NCBI GenBank assembly: GCA_973895155.1
Contig: OZ316896.1
Location: 1,550,001 to 1,614,000, forward strand
DNA: 64,000 bases
Origin: Marsupella aquatica
Lineage: Eukaryota; Marchantiophyta
Direction of reading: 5' to 3'
Position numbers and translations under genes: made by a program. Shown here in pieces: positions 36,520 through 49,200 of the stretch (its first letter is position 1; each line of letters opens with the position of its first letter). The notes beneath the pieces were generated by a model. That model searched no databases, was not told where the DNA came from, and worked only from the letters and a program-made list of their open reading frames with translations.

Positions 36520-36769
36520 TAGATATTGGATGGGCAGGCTCAACAATTAAGTTTATTCCAAGGGGGTCTAAAAGAGTGGCAAGATGTTTTTGCTCCAATT
36601 TGTGACATAGACTATTCTTACATTATTTCCTAGGAATGTGGTTTCTCCCACAAATCTTTCTTTATAATTTTTTCCCTTTGATAGTGAAGCAGTGATACAA
36701 AATCCAGTAAGATAAAGACAGCTCCAATGGTGTCTATCCAGGGCACATGTTTTCAGCAGGTGGACCATA

Positions 36770-37000
36770 AAAATTTATAATAAGATGTTGCACCCTTTTT
36801 GAAGTGGCCGTCATTCAAATATGCAGGGTTGTTTTGGGTGGAAAAGGGTAGAAATTGAAAGGAATAGTGGCAAAAAATCCGCATAGAAAAGGGATACCGT
36901 GTCTCCCCTCTGCCCTGCATCTCTCCCTCCCCGCACCGACAACCCTCCTCAACCCTCCCTCCTCCCCTCCCCTCAGCCGCGACCCGCTGCACCCCACCCT
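36770..37000 (+). repeat. Helitron-family internal fragment
   Basis: TTGAAGTGGCCGTCATTCAAATATGCAGGGTTGTTTTGGGTG resembles 22.80-22.86 kb (element 1) and 37.83-37.89 kb (element 3). A CT-rich stretch, as in element 3, follows. The interval 37.0-37.8 kb contains short open frames only. Confidence 0.4.
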
Positions 37001-37819
37001 CCCGTAATTCTTGTCAGGAAGAAAGGTTACCGGTGTGTAACCTTTTCTACTAGGTGGTGCCATTTCCATAACCCTGTGCCAGAAAGTCTTGCCTGGTAAT
37101 CTTTTTTTCAGGCAGGTATTACATATATTAGACTGATTGGGCTGGGGTTACTATCTGAAACCTATTCCCACAAAGCTCTGAAAATCTTTCTGGCTGCCGT
37201 CGCTCAGCATTTTCTCACTTTCTGGTCATAGGGTTATAGACTAGTAACCCCGGACTAATCCGTCATTACCCTATACCTTACCCTATACTTCAGCCACGAC
37301 CCAGCCCCAGCCCAACTCCCCTCCGGCGCGACCCCACTGGCCTGACCCCAACCTAACCCAACTCTTGTGGCCGCTGACCTTAAACTTTTTGACAATAAGC
37401 ATGTCGCCTTCTTTGTATTTTGTTCAAAAGAGCAACATACGGGCTTGGTGGCCTTCATTTTGAACAATCAGACCACTGCACCAATTTTTCTCCTTGATGG
37501 CAATGGTCATGCCTCCAGCCGCTAATTTGGCTTGGGTTTTGGTGCCAATTCCCCCCCTGAATAGTGCAAAAGACAGCTGGATCGGCACTAAATCAACTCG
37601 CTCGGCTCTTTTTGTCTCTTGTCTAGAACAATGCTGCCAACGGGGCTGCCAACTTGGCCCTTGGTGTTGGTCCCCGCTGCTATGGTGATTCTTGGCTCTT
37701 CTGGACGGAATGCCTTTGTTGCCTAGAGTCAGTGGACTATAATGATTATGGTGACCTTCAGTTACTTTTCACTGGGGAGCATGGTACAGGACTTTGGGGA
37801 TTTCAAAAATCAAAAACTA

Positions 37820-38470
37820 TAACACAACGTTGCGCCAAATTATAGAATGGTTATCATTCTAATATCCAGGGGAATTTTGGGTGAAAACAATAAAAATATG
37901 AAACAAAACAAAGAATTGTTCACAATAAAAAAAACCTCAAAAATTTGCAGTCCCTTGGATGCAGGCCATGGCAACCAAGCACTGATCGAGCCCTGACCGC
38001 CTCCCGATTTGTCTCCCACCTTGCCCTGACCTCCCTCGGCCCAACTCCTATCCTCCCTCCTTCCCTCACTCACCAGAGCCCTCACCCAACTCTGTCGCCA
38101 CTTTTGCCCCGTGCTTCACACTGACAACCATGACAACCTTGTCCCTCCAACTTCCCGCCTCCCTCCCCTTTATCTTTTGCCCCAACTCTCGGTAGACTTA
38201 TCAACATAATTTACGCAACAACATCTATTTACCTAAAACATCTTTCAACTTAACAACACTTTTCTACTTATTAAACAACATCATTAACATAACTACATAT
38301 TTTTTCCTAGCAACATCTGTGGCGCCACAACATCTTTCTACTAAACTACATCTTTGACACAACAACATATTTTTAACTGACAACATCTTAGATGCCACTA
38401 CATCTTTTTACTTACAAGACATCCTTTATACAACAATTTTTTGTTGTGAAACTCACCCGGATTGAGCTAG
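37820..38470 (+). mobile_element. Helitron-like element 3 (3' part)
   Basis: The 3' end has hairpin GTGA-AAC-TCAC (38446-38456), then CTAG at 38467-38470 and T. The ending GATTGAGCTAG-T matches element 1 (TATTGAGCTAG-T). Inside, CGTTGCGCCAAATTATAG and ATCCAGGGGAATTTTGGGTG match the interior of element 1, and 38.2-38.43 kb holds an ACAACATCTTT array. The 5' border could not be located; the copy may be truncated or begin further left. Confidence 0.5.
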
Positions 38471-38495
38471 TTCATTCATAATTCATAATACTGCA

Positions 38496-38606
38496 GTCTA
38501 TTCAAACCTCCAATTGAATCCAGCAAAAGATTAGAGAAACTAATAAAAAAGTCTATTCAAACCTCCAATTGAATCCAGCAAAAGATTAGAGAAACTAATA
38601 AAAAAG
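38496..38606 (+). repeat. Perfect tandem duplication of ~55 bp
   Basis: GTCTATTCAAACCTCCAATT ... GAGAAACTAATAAAAAA is present twice in succession, essentially identical. It lies just downstream (transcriptionally) of MES copy C. Confidence 0.85.
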
Positions 38607-38819
38607 ACCACGTGAAGGTTGTCTAGGGAGGACGGATGCACAGACTTCTCTATCGTTTAGTCTACTGGATTATACGCTCTAGATTTTAATGTCTGAGAAT
38701 CCAAATTCGTGATTGTTTGTTGTTCTGCTGGACAATGGGCTCTAGAAATCAATGGCAACGAACTGAATCTAATATCCGCATTCAAGGAACTATATATAGG
38801 CTCGATGTGTATATATCCA

Positions 38820-38981
38820 GCCAACTACAGTAAGCTCGAGCTGCACCGTACTTTACAGCAGCATCACTTAAAATCTTGGTACGATCCTCGACTCCAGGCC
38901 TCCAGCCAACTAAGCTCGAGCTGCACCGTACTTTACACCAGCATCACTTAAAATCTTGGTACGATCCTCGACTCCAGCCAA
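38820..38981 (-). repeat. Two extra copies of the MES copy C terminal exon end
   Basis: The last ~70 bp of coding exon 4 of copy C (CTCGAGCTGCAYCGTACTTTACA-CAGCATCA..., plus strand) is repeated twice more immediately beyond its stop codon, giving three tandem copies in all. The extra copies carry GGTACGATCC where the gene has GGTAACATCC. They would be part of the 3' UTR. Confidence 0.85.
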
Positions 38982-40175
38982 CTAATCTCGAGCTGCATCG
39001 TACTTTACAGCAGCATCATTTAAAATCTTGGTAACATCCTCTACTCCACTGAAAAACAAGCTGTGGTCGGCATCAATCTCGTAAGCTTCGTCGGGCGGAT
39101 TGAGTTTCACAATTATACGACCGCTTGCTGTACTAATTGCCTTGTCGTGCAGTGCATTCACATGAATCCTTGGGACAGTTCCGTAGTTCTCCTTTGTGGT
39201 AGCGATTGGTTGAAAGATAGATGGAAAATTCGGGAATTTTTTCACACGGGGCAGAGCGAACGCAGAATCCTGCACATGCGAGAATCACAGTTTAGGAAAT
39301 AGTCCATGAGTTCTCACTTTGAAGATTTCACAATGCTGCTAAAGACTCGTGAGTCTAAGAAGAAGCGGTTGAAGAGAGTATGTACCTCATCAGAACATTT
39401 GTTGTAGAAAGATTTCTTCAACCTTTCCATTGGGAATTCCGTGGAAGTAATTGGACCCCCTTCGACTTTGGAATAGAAGAGCAGCTCTCGGTTGTCAGTT
39501 TGTGGCATGAACTCTGGATCGGTGACCTACAATTCCAGGAAGCAGAAGTGGACGATTATTACAAAAAAGTTAGTTACCGTGAATCTCAAGTAGCATGTGT
39601 GTCTCTTTTCACAATACCATTCTTCAGCAATGGTTCAAAGCGCCTGATCCCCTGACCAATCATGTCAACGTACGTCGAGTTCGAATCATGGTTTGTCATC
39701 ATGGCCATGGGAATGATAAACTTACCCGATGCACAGGGTAATCAACTCCATTTTTAGGCATGAAAGCTGCAACGTAGACTGCAACTGAGATTTTCGTTGA
39801 AAACAGCTCGGAGAAGAGTGCGACAGTCATTCCTCCAAGACTGTGGCCCACTAGAATCACCTGCCAGCCAACCCCCCCAATAGATATCAATAAGCGGTAA
39901 TAAGCGTCACAACAAAATGCTCCGCCTCTTGCTTTGCAATGGTCGCTCACCTTCTCATCATCCGGTAAGGACTTGAAAACATACTCCAGTGGTCGATTGT
40001 ATTCCTCCATAGAAGTGATGTCATCTGCGACTTCCGTGCTGTCTCCTGCGCTAGCCAAGTCTACAGCTGTCACACGGTGCCCTACTTTCTCCAGAGCGGC
40101 GGCGATCTTAGTCCAACACCAAGCACCATGACCGGCCCCGTGTACAAACACAAAGTGAGACTGCTTGAAACCCAT
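38982..40175 (-). CDS. MES-like alpha/beta hydrolase copy C, four coding exons, 262 aa
   Basis: Exons 39951-40175, 39726-39860, 39386-39526 and 38982-39269 are phase 0 throughout, with the same exon lengths as copy B (225, 135, 141 and 288 nt). The protein has FVHGAGHGAWCW, nucleophile Ser82 in GHSLGG, Asp209 in NALHDK and His236 in DADHS, so the triad is complete. It is about 90% identical to copy B by eye. A 5' UTR intron precedes the start (donor AAG-GTAAGC near 40.47 kb, acceptor CTTGCAG near 40.23 kb). The upstream TATATAAAT found in A and B is not preserved here, so expression may differ. It ends AARD-stop, just before two extra tandem copies of its own 3' end. Confidence 0.88.
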
Positions 40176-40714
40176 CAACTTAATTGGAGCTTGAATTGGT
40201 CGTATAACCGGGCGGCCTGTTGGTCACCTGCAAGGAACGGAGATTATTTCGAGAAGACGTGAAAACCAGTCCCCAGTGTCTCAAATTGAATGCGCAGTTT
40301 GGAGTCGCAACTTACTGAATGAATTCCAACGAGTTAAGGGTGAGCAAGTTTCCTATGGCGGCCGATCGACTCTACAGATACATTCTTGTGGCTTTGCAAT
40401 GGTCTGTAGTCGCCAGGAGCCGCGAGAAATCCACAAACTATTGAGAGTCTCGAGATTTCTTTTGCTTACCTTTCCCTCGAAGTGAGATCTTGCCAATGCA
40501 GGGATCAAGGCACCCACACCGGGACTGTCAATGAACTGACGAGGTGCGTTTTGAACACAGCAAGAGACTCAAAGCCCAGGCTACTTCAGTACAATCGTAC
40601 AAGATGTACAGAATTGCCGTTTCGGATGGCATCCACTCACGCTATTATCTAACTAATAAAGATCAACTAAAAAATATTTCATGGCCTTACAGTCTAGACT
40701 AAGCCTCTAGAGAG

Positions 40715-41060
40715 TTAGGTAGCATAACCGAAAGCCAGGGTATACAAAAAAACAGGGATGAGATAAAGATGGGCGTAAAATAGGATGGAAATTTTGTTTG
40801 CAAAGGTTTTTTCAGTGACTCTAACCCAAGGCACAACCAGAAATGAGGCTTTCTGCTGCAAGGCCTTGTTTTGTAGTGACTCTAATTAAGAGCATAACCA
40901 AAAATGAGGATGTTGAAAAGAAACGGGATGAGGCAAAGCTGGACAGGAAATAGCATAGAATCTGCAAGGATTTTTTTGTCATGACTCTAAGTGATGATGA
41001 GAACAAAAGGGATGCAAAGATGGACTGGAAATAACATGCAATCTTTTTGTTTGCAAGGTT
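40715..41060 (+). repeat. Three degenerate ~115-bp tandem units
   Basis: Units share GCATAACC, AAATGAGG, GGGATGA, AAGATGG(A/G)C, GGAAAT and TTTGCAAGG in order, followed by a T-run and GTGACTCTAA. The span 41.06-43.39 kb otherwise shows no gene I can support. Confidence 0.55.
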
Positions 41061-43392
41061 TGTTTTCTGTACTCATTTCTATTTATGTTCGACTTTGTCC
41101 TCATCTCTATTTAAAATTAAGTTTGACGAACAGGGTATCAGGCTACGGTAGTAGGATAAACAACTCGTATTCCTGCTTCGGTTTAGCTGCTGATTGGTAC
41201 GATAGTGGCTACTACTGCCACTGGTTCGATCAGCACGCCACACCTTCGAGTCTCTCAGGCTGTCCCCCACTGTGGGGCTGCCCTCGACACGGCCACATGC
41301 AGCAATTGATCGATTGGCCACTTATATCCCAACCATTATTTAATAACAAGTTATGCAGGTCAGTTGCATTTTGGGACAGAAGAAGAAGAAGAATTCGCAC
41401 CACAAAATTAAATTAAATACACCACTTACAATCTTACATGAGCCGTACAGTGATGGCCAAGTTGACTACCTACGATGCAAGAAGCTAAAGAGACAGAGAA
41501 AAAGTGAATCCTCGTTTTACCACGAGAAGATGGCCAGAACATATATTCCCAGAGGAGGAAGCGATGAGCAAACATAACCACTTGATACACCAAGTGGCCA
41601 GAACTGGAGAAAAAGAGAGCAGAACTAAAACCCCTCGTAGCAGAAACTGACTAAACCGTAGAGCGAATCGACTGATCTAGACCGGCAAGCAGCTGATGGA
41701 GAGAACAGGAACCAAGTGATTCCTGACACCACCTTGTATCCGATTCTATGACGACAGCAGGAAAAAGATGTGAAGATGACGACGTCGCCGGAACCACGTA
41801 CGAAGTGATGACTACCATGTTCACGACGTCTTTTGGTCTGTCTGAAGGTTCTCTGTTTTTTGGTTGGTACTTTGTTGACCCTTGTGGGGTAATTGGTCGT
41901 CTCCTAGTCTCGTTTTCATCCTGTTCAAAATAACGGGCCCAGAAGAGGAGAAGGCAGACCAGCTTCCACGGTAGCCTCCGCAAAGCACGGTGCTCCAGGA
42001 TTCAACAGTTCATCAAAGGCTTGATTTTGGGAAATGTTGTCAGTGTATAATCTTACTCCAATGACGTTCTTAATTGGGAGCAACTTGAGCACCGAACCGA
42101 GAAAATAATAACCAAGTGACTTTTAGTGATGCTGCTGGGAATAAGTCAGAGAACTGAAGGTCAAGGACTACAGGATTCGTAGCACACTACTCGAGTTGAA
42201 AGCTCTTCGAGGGAAAGAATTTCCCGGAGTCCAAGCAGTGTGGAGTGGCCTTTGTAATATATTTTCATGATTTGCACCACACATGAAGAAAATTATGACA
42301 GGAAAAATTGGACCCACAAATCAATAAAATTTCCTTTTCATTCTGACTTGAGTTGCGGAATATGAATCCTGACTATGGTTGTGAGGAGTCAAAGCATCCG
42401 GTGCTGCCGCTTTGGCTTGTACGTGTGGATGGTGTGGAGGCAAGGTGGAGCCCAATCTGCGAGTCTCGTCAGGCCTCCGTAGAGCTTCAGCACCTAACTG
42501 GCGCTATGGATGCCGGGTGTTGAAGCGCCATTCTGGCAATTGGTAGTTATGTGTGGTTTTCCTCATTATCCGGCCACTTCATCCAAATTAAAGATGTACG
42601 CCATTCTCTTTTACTGTTAGCTTCTATTATAGCACCAGTTAAGAACATTGAATGATGATTCATTTGTCCAAAGCATTGAAGGAAAATGTAGCAGATATTG
42701 AATTTGTGATTTGACCACTGACATTGCTTGCTCGATCTGTCAATATTTCCATTCAAGAGGGAGTGAAGTCGATGCTACTTTTTGATAACCATCTCAACCT
42801 AATTATTTAGCAAGTACAAAAACGATTGCCAAGCCAGAAATGCATGCTCCAAAGCAGGACGTCTATCCTCTGTTGGATGGGCCTGCTTTCGATTTTCAAG
42901 GCAAAAAAACAAAAAAAGATTGCCAAGCCAGAAATTTGCTGACATTTGTAAACTAGAGGATCTGGTGCCCCTCCGCTTTTTGCCAGCGTTTTCCTCATGT
43001 GTCCTTTCTTCAAACACAGCAAATTCCTGGCTTATCCTGGAAAGACAGGTCGGGGCTAAAAATAATCCTAGGATCATGTCCATGCGTCCAACCAAGTGGT
43101 TTGCATGCTTTCGTCCCCGCTTTCGTCTGACTTCTTCCATCCACTTGAGGCATCCTTAGTGTTAGTGTACTATACAGGTTCTCCATGTAGGTAGTACATG
43201 GATCTTTCTGAACTCGGGATCAGAAACGTCATCACTAGACATGGACGACTCGTCAAGGCGCCCAACCGAGCTTTGTAGCGGAGAAGCAGCTGTTACAGAA
43301 AGGCATACCCCTTCCTCCAGGGTCAGCGAGGATAGAGAATTATATCATCCTTATAAGAACGAAATCATAATCATACAAAAGTGCGATCTCGT

Positions 43393-44396
43393 ATGATCCT
43401 TAGTCGTCTGGCTCTTACGACAGCAAACGGCCTAACAAGGGAGTACTTGTTGACTCCAGAGTACTTGAGTTGGCGGCAAACATCCACAAAAATGACGGAG
43501 AAGATTCGGACCATGGAGGCAGATCTGAATGCTAAGGCTCAAAAACGAGCTTATGAAATGGCATTGTCGAACTTGGAAGCAAAATTTAAGGAAGAATTGA
43601 AGGCGCTACAGGAGACGTTGGATGTTGAAAGGGGTAGATTAAAATTCTTAAAGGTGAACATCGATAATTGTGCTGGGGATACAATCATTGAAGTGGATGG
43701 CGTTCAGATATCTGTGCATCGCCTGATTTTGGTGAGAATTTCATCCACCTCCCGTCGTATTTTAGTTACGGGGTTCTTTAATCACAAGACACAAAGAAAA
43801 CATTCTGGTGGCAAGTATTTTATAGTATAATCTAATCACTGAACATTTATATCTTTCCAAAGGCTTCAGTAAAATCGAGAATAAAACTTTGTTTCTTTTC
43901 TGTCTTTGCATTTATCAAATTAAGCAGCATTGGGTGCGTAGATAGGAATATAGAGCTGCGTAAGATTAACCCGCGATAACTGAGTAGTCATCATTCTTTC
44001 TCGCTGGTTTCAATGTGACCTCAGGCCGACAAATCACCCGTCTTTCGCAAGATGTTTGCGAGTGGACTTGTGGAGAATCTAAAGGGAGTTATTCGAATAG
44101 CGGAAACTACCCACCAAGTTATGCAAGCTGTCATCACATACTGTTACACCACTGAAATATCATTCTCGAGCGAAGTTCCCCCCGATGAAGTGTTGAAAGT
44201 TGCACATAAGTACGAAATCACACATCTTAAAACCCTTTGTGACCAAGAGCTGTGCAAGAGAATTGACATGAGGAATCTCCCACACATGCTCAAAGTTTCC
44301 CGTCAGTTTGAAGCAATCAAGCTCCAACAACAATCAGCTAAATTCTTCAAGGAGAATTTTGACAAGGTCCAAGAGGGAGTTTTGAAGAAATACTGA
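43393..44396 (+). CDS. Coiled-coil BTB/POZ protein, two exons, about 236 aa
   Basis: Exon 1 is 43393-43731 (donor TTTTG-GTGAGA) and exon 2 is 44025-44396, joined in phase 0. Residues about 30-95 are charged, Leu-rich and coiled-coil-like (MTEKIRTMEADLNAKAQKRA, LEAKFKEELKALQETL). The BTB domain spans the junction: GDTIIEVDGVQISVHRLIL in exon 1, ADKSPVFRKMFASGLVEN and MQAVITYCYT in exon 2. A BACK-like end follows (VLKVAHKYEITHLKTLCDQE ... FFKENFDKVQ), as in SPOP/BPM-type CUL3 adaptors. It would act as a dimeric substrate adaptor for a CUL3 ubiquitin ligase, but no MATH domain is present. The start is the first ATG in the open frame; a further upstream exon cannot be excluded. Confidence 0.8.
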
Positions 44397-46272
44397 TCTC
44401 TAGAATTTGTACAATTTAATTCTTTTAGGAGTTCAGTTCTCAGAGAAATATATAGATATAACTTTTTGGACATAGTCAATTCTCGATGTGTCCTTCAGGC
44501 ATTTTTATAATTTAATGCTTTACCCCGTCTACATCGTGTGCTGGGAGCACTTCAGTTTGTGCGATTGATTCAATTAGTTTGTTTAGGAATATTTTGCTTG
44601 CCAACAGGAGATAATTGCATTGATCACGAAGTGTTTATTTGATGGCCTAGTTTTTGTATCATTCTCGTTCTGCCTCATCACCATTGGGAAGCCAACCCCT
44701 CCCCCCACCGGTTTTCGGGTAATAAATTGTAACGAAGGAGTACATATAAATTTTCGATAGTCGAATTGCCTCTGTTATCCTGCCCGTCGAACTGGACGAT
44801 CTCCTCATTGGTGACCGTCGAATGTCTATGGGGTTTAGCTAGCAACGGCTGTGAGCCTTCGAATACAGTTCACTATTTGGTTCACGATTACCCATTGTTG
44901 CATCAACAAGTACTGCGATTATGAAGGAGGAATGTCTTTAAATGAACAATAATTTGCAAGAACTGCACATAACTGCACAACCAACCAAACCATCATATAA
45001 GGTGCTCAAAAATGATATCCCAGTATCACACCCAGGTAGCTCCCTGTTTAGGGTGGCTGTACTCTAATGTACACTGACAGAGAAGAGAGGCGAACAATTG
45101 CTTCATTCGCTGGCCCATGGCCAACTTAAATAGACAGGTAAAATTGTCACTGTAGCAATAAAAACCCATGTTTCCTACAAGTAGTTATTTGAGATCTCCT
45201 CAGTGGTTTAATTTTGTTAACACCACTTGACAGGACATTATGGTACTCATCGACCTTAGTTCACAAATATGAGGGATGACGGCTTCAGCACGAGCAACTA
45301 TTTTACATTTTACAATCCTAGATGGTGAATGGTGGATAATTAGTGCATAAATTCTCTCTCAAGACACTGAAATGTTTCAGATTGGCTATAAGCCAGAGCG
45401 TAAATAGCAGGCTGCTAAATCTCACGAACAGGATTCGGACTAAATAGATTTACATCGACAGCTAGTCGGAAGGATTACCACTGTGAAGTTAGTAGTTTTT
45501 GCTGACCCGAAGGTCCACAATATTGCATCGAACAGTTGGAAGCACAACCACGGCGTCATTTGCTCAGATCGAGGTAGTTTATTCCATTTCATATTTTTTT
45601 GTTTTTTGTTTTTTGTTTTCGTACGTAACGACATTTGCTCAAAGTTATGTAACTTTCTGAATCTGCGACAGATTGTGATCGATCGGAGTGAAGGTTGGGA
45701 GATTTTGGTACGATCTTGGCTTGCTGTGATTGAGACTAGTTGAATGACTCCATTCAAGTTTGAAATCTAGACATTATGATCCACTTGGAAAGTCCTTTGT
45801 CTCTTAGACACACTTTTAAATTTGAAACATGGCCGCTGGGAAAACCGGGAGAATATTACATGATCATATCATCAGACTGGATGTGCGGAAGGTCCCACAT
45901 TTCTTCTTTACGTGTATATTGAGAATACAAGGCAAAAGAGTTTGTTCAAGTACGTACAAACCTACCAAACCTTCGGAAAATTTGCTGCTATCACAAACGA
46001 TAGGATAGACATTGCTACAAAGTCGCTTTAGTCTATCAGTTTGAAGACTCGGGCTTCAATTTCTAAGGGGGCTTCGATTTCTAAGGACCGGACAAGAATT
46101 ACATGTGAATTGCAATTAGATCGACGATCACTGTCTACTAGCACACAACGAATTTTGTAAACTGCCGTCCGGTTTAGTCCGTGGCACTAAATGAGAGACA
46201 GTACAGAAATCGTCAGATGTCGGATGTCTACGGGCGTGACTCGACTTTACTTCCAATTGAATTGTTGAGATC

Positions 46273-49200
46273 ATGGAGAGGTTCGTTGATATCAAGCTGA
46301 AGTCATACAAGGTCCCAAAGCATTATTATTCAGAGAAAGGGTATGTCAAGTGCCCGGACTGCCCAAAGAAATTGCACTGCAGCTACTATGTGCAGCACTT
46401 GCGCAATCAGAACCCACATCATTGGGTGGGAATTACGGTCAACGAGGTGCCAGGATGCACAGGATGCCAGGAGCGCTACCAGAACGGCATTGCGGAAGCC
46501 AGAAACGAAGCGAACTGGCTGAGAAAGAAATTGAACATCCTCGAAATGAGGCTCGCCTCGCATTCCGAAGATGTGAGAGAAGCTCATGAGCTTGCAAATG
46601 TCAAATTGTCTGCTCAGCAGCTTGCTTACGAGGGTGCGGAGTCTATAATCGAGATGGATTTGAGGACACAGATAGAAGACCTGAGCAAGTCGAAAACCCA
46701 ATCGACAACCCAGTCGACAATCGATGATGCAGAGAGCATTATTGGAATGAAGCTAAGGTTAGAACTGGAGAAGATGAAGGAAACATACGAGCGAGCCAAG
46801 CGTAGGCTGATGTTTCTGAAACGGTGTCCTCCACATGCTGCCCTTTCAGAAACAGGCTTCGGGTCGACTTTACCTCCATTAGGAGACGTGACATTTGTGG
46901 TCCAGGGCCAGAACATCTATGCCCATCAGTTAATCCTGGTAAGCCACATACTAGAATTTTGATCAACTAATTTAGAAAGAAAAATTGATAGAGGCTACGT
47001 AAAATCATATAATTATACAGTCCACATGAGACGCTCTCGAAAGGCAACTTAAAAAACACATTAACTGTATACTGTACTGAATTTTGAGCTATCCTTGAAT
47101 TTGTCAAAGAACCGTTTCGAGACAAGCATTGAGTTCGTATTCAGGTAAGGTCTCCATGAGCAAAGTTGTTTCCATTACAGAGAGAAGACATTTAAAAGCC
47201 TCTTGCAAATTTGGGCAAGTAAGCAATCAGACAAATTGAATTGCGTACTTGCCAAATTACATATTACTAATGTAACTGGGCCAAAGAATTGCACTTGTCA
47301 TTGAAATTGTAGCTCGTTTCTTACTTTATTTGAATTAAGTTGGGATACCCAAAACTGAGCCATTGAAGGGGCTTGGATGAAGAGTAGGGTTACAAATCAA
47401 ATGTGTTTCAGAAGATCTTTGAAGCAGAGCTCCAGCTCCAGCAGAAAATGCAGGAGACCTTTGAACAGGTCGAAATAGAGCCGATCCCCCTGCCTCCACC
47501 ACCGCCTCCACCCCCTCCTCCTTCCCCTACACTATTATTGCCTCCACCCCCACCTCCTCCAGCCCCTTCACCATCATTGGCTCCAACCCAATCTCCTCCT
47601 CCTCCAGCCCCTCCACTATTAGTGCCTCCACTTCCTCCTCCACTTCCTCCTCCACCTCCCCTATTATTGCCTCCACCGCCACCTCCTTCAGCCCCTCCAC
47701 TATTATTGCCTTCAGCCCCACCTTCAGCCCCACCTCCAGCCCCTCCACTATTATTGACTCCAGCCCCAGCTCCAGCTCGGCCACTATTGCCTCCAGCCCC
47801 ACCCCCTTCTCCTCCAGCCCCACCGCCACCAGACCCGCCACAATTTTTACCTCCACCTCTTCCTCCTCCACCTCCTCCTCCACCCCCACCGCTATTATTG
47901 CCACCACTTGCAGAGGCTCCCCCAGAGAAACTCAAAGAGAAACGGCGCAAGAGGATGGAGAAAATCAGCCCTGTGGTGAGCGTTCGGATTGCCCCGAGCG
48001 CCATGTTAGAACAAATGGGTCTTCGAGGAGTCCGATGCCAGCTCATCGTGGCCCCTGGGCAGCTCCTCGTTGACGATGCAGCTTCACAAACTCCCACTAC
48101 CCAATCGGTGCAAGGTCGGACACACTCTCCCTCCCGTCAAGCTAGTCCACAGGGTTCATGAAAGGGTTGACAATACTTTCTCCAATTATTCTAGGATGCA
48201 TATTGCACATGTCTGTGGCAGCCATTGTTTGGCTTGATGTATAGCTTGTAGTGATTCATTCATGCGTTCATTCCAGTTGGTTTTCAATATTGCAAAGAAC
48301 TACTGTAGCTACTCAGTATACAGTTTAAATCACATTGAATTGTTGACTGTGTATCTGAAAGTAACTGGTCATCAATACCTGTCTGTGTTGCTTAGCTGAT
48401 ATATACAGGTCCATATACATATGCAATGAAATTCAGTATCAATGTTATAAGGGAGAGAATTTGAGTTGTACATTGGTGTGATGACATGATATATCCTTTC
48501 CCATTGTCTTGAGAGAGCTGACTCAACTTCTGAATCCCTCATTCTCATTTTGATATATTTGGTATGGGCAATTTGCCTACTGAATTGCCAAACCAGAGTA
48601 TCATTATGAAAGCATGCATTGATCTCAACACTCAGTCATATCGGACAGTTCAGATAATCACCCTACATGATGCAGCAAGTTTTCATCGGTCTCGTCCAGT
48701 TAGTGATAATTGCTAAGTCATGTGACATATATGTACCTATCACTACCTTCAGGCCACATACACAGATCCCACAAAGTCTACTGACTAGCTGGCTCATTGT
48801 TAAAATGTACAGATTCTGCAGACATGAAATCAAGGGAGAATCGACTAAAGACGGATTCCAGAAATACGGACAGTGGACAAGAACCCAAGCTAGTTGGAGC
48901 GACAGCTAATTTAATGATTACAGGTTCACCAGCATTGGTCTCTCCACCTGTGAATAGCGGCTCCTTGTTAAAATGCACAGATTCTTCAGACATGAAATCG
49001 AGGGAGGATCAAGAAAACACGGATGTCAGAACTATGGACAGTGGACAAGAACCTAATCTTGCTAGAGCGACACCTATTTCAGCGATTACAGTTCCACCAC
49101 TGTTGGTCTCTCTACCTATGAATAGCGGCTCACTGTTAGAATGTTCAGATTCTTCAGACATGAAATCGAGGGAGGATCAAGAAAACACGGATGTCAGAAA

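Noticed and set aside
46330-46701. Minus-strand frame opposite BTB exon 1
   Set aside because: It is the shadow of the plus-strand exon with zinc-like cysteines and coiled coil, whose splice sites and paralogue support the plus strand.
47408-48097. Long Gly-rich open frames on the minus strand opposite the proline-rich exon
   Set aside because: They are the antisense of CCN-rich codons; low complexity keeps all frames open, and no domain is present.
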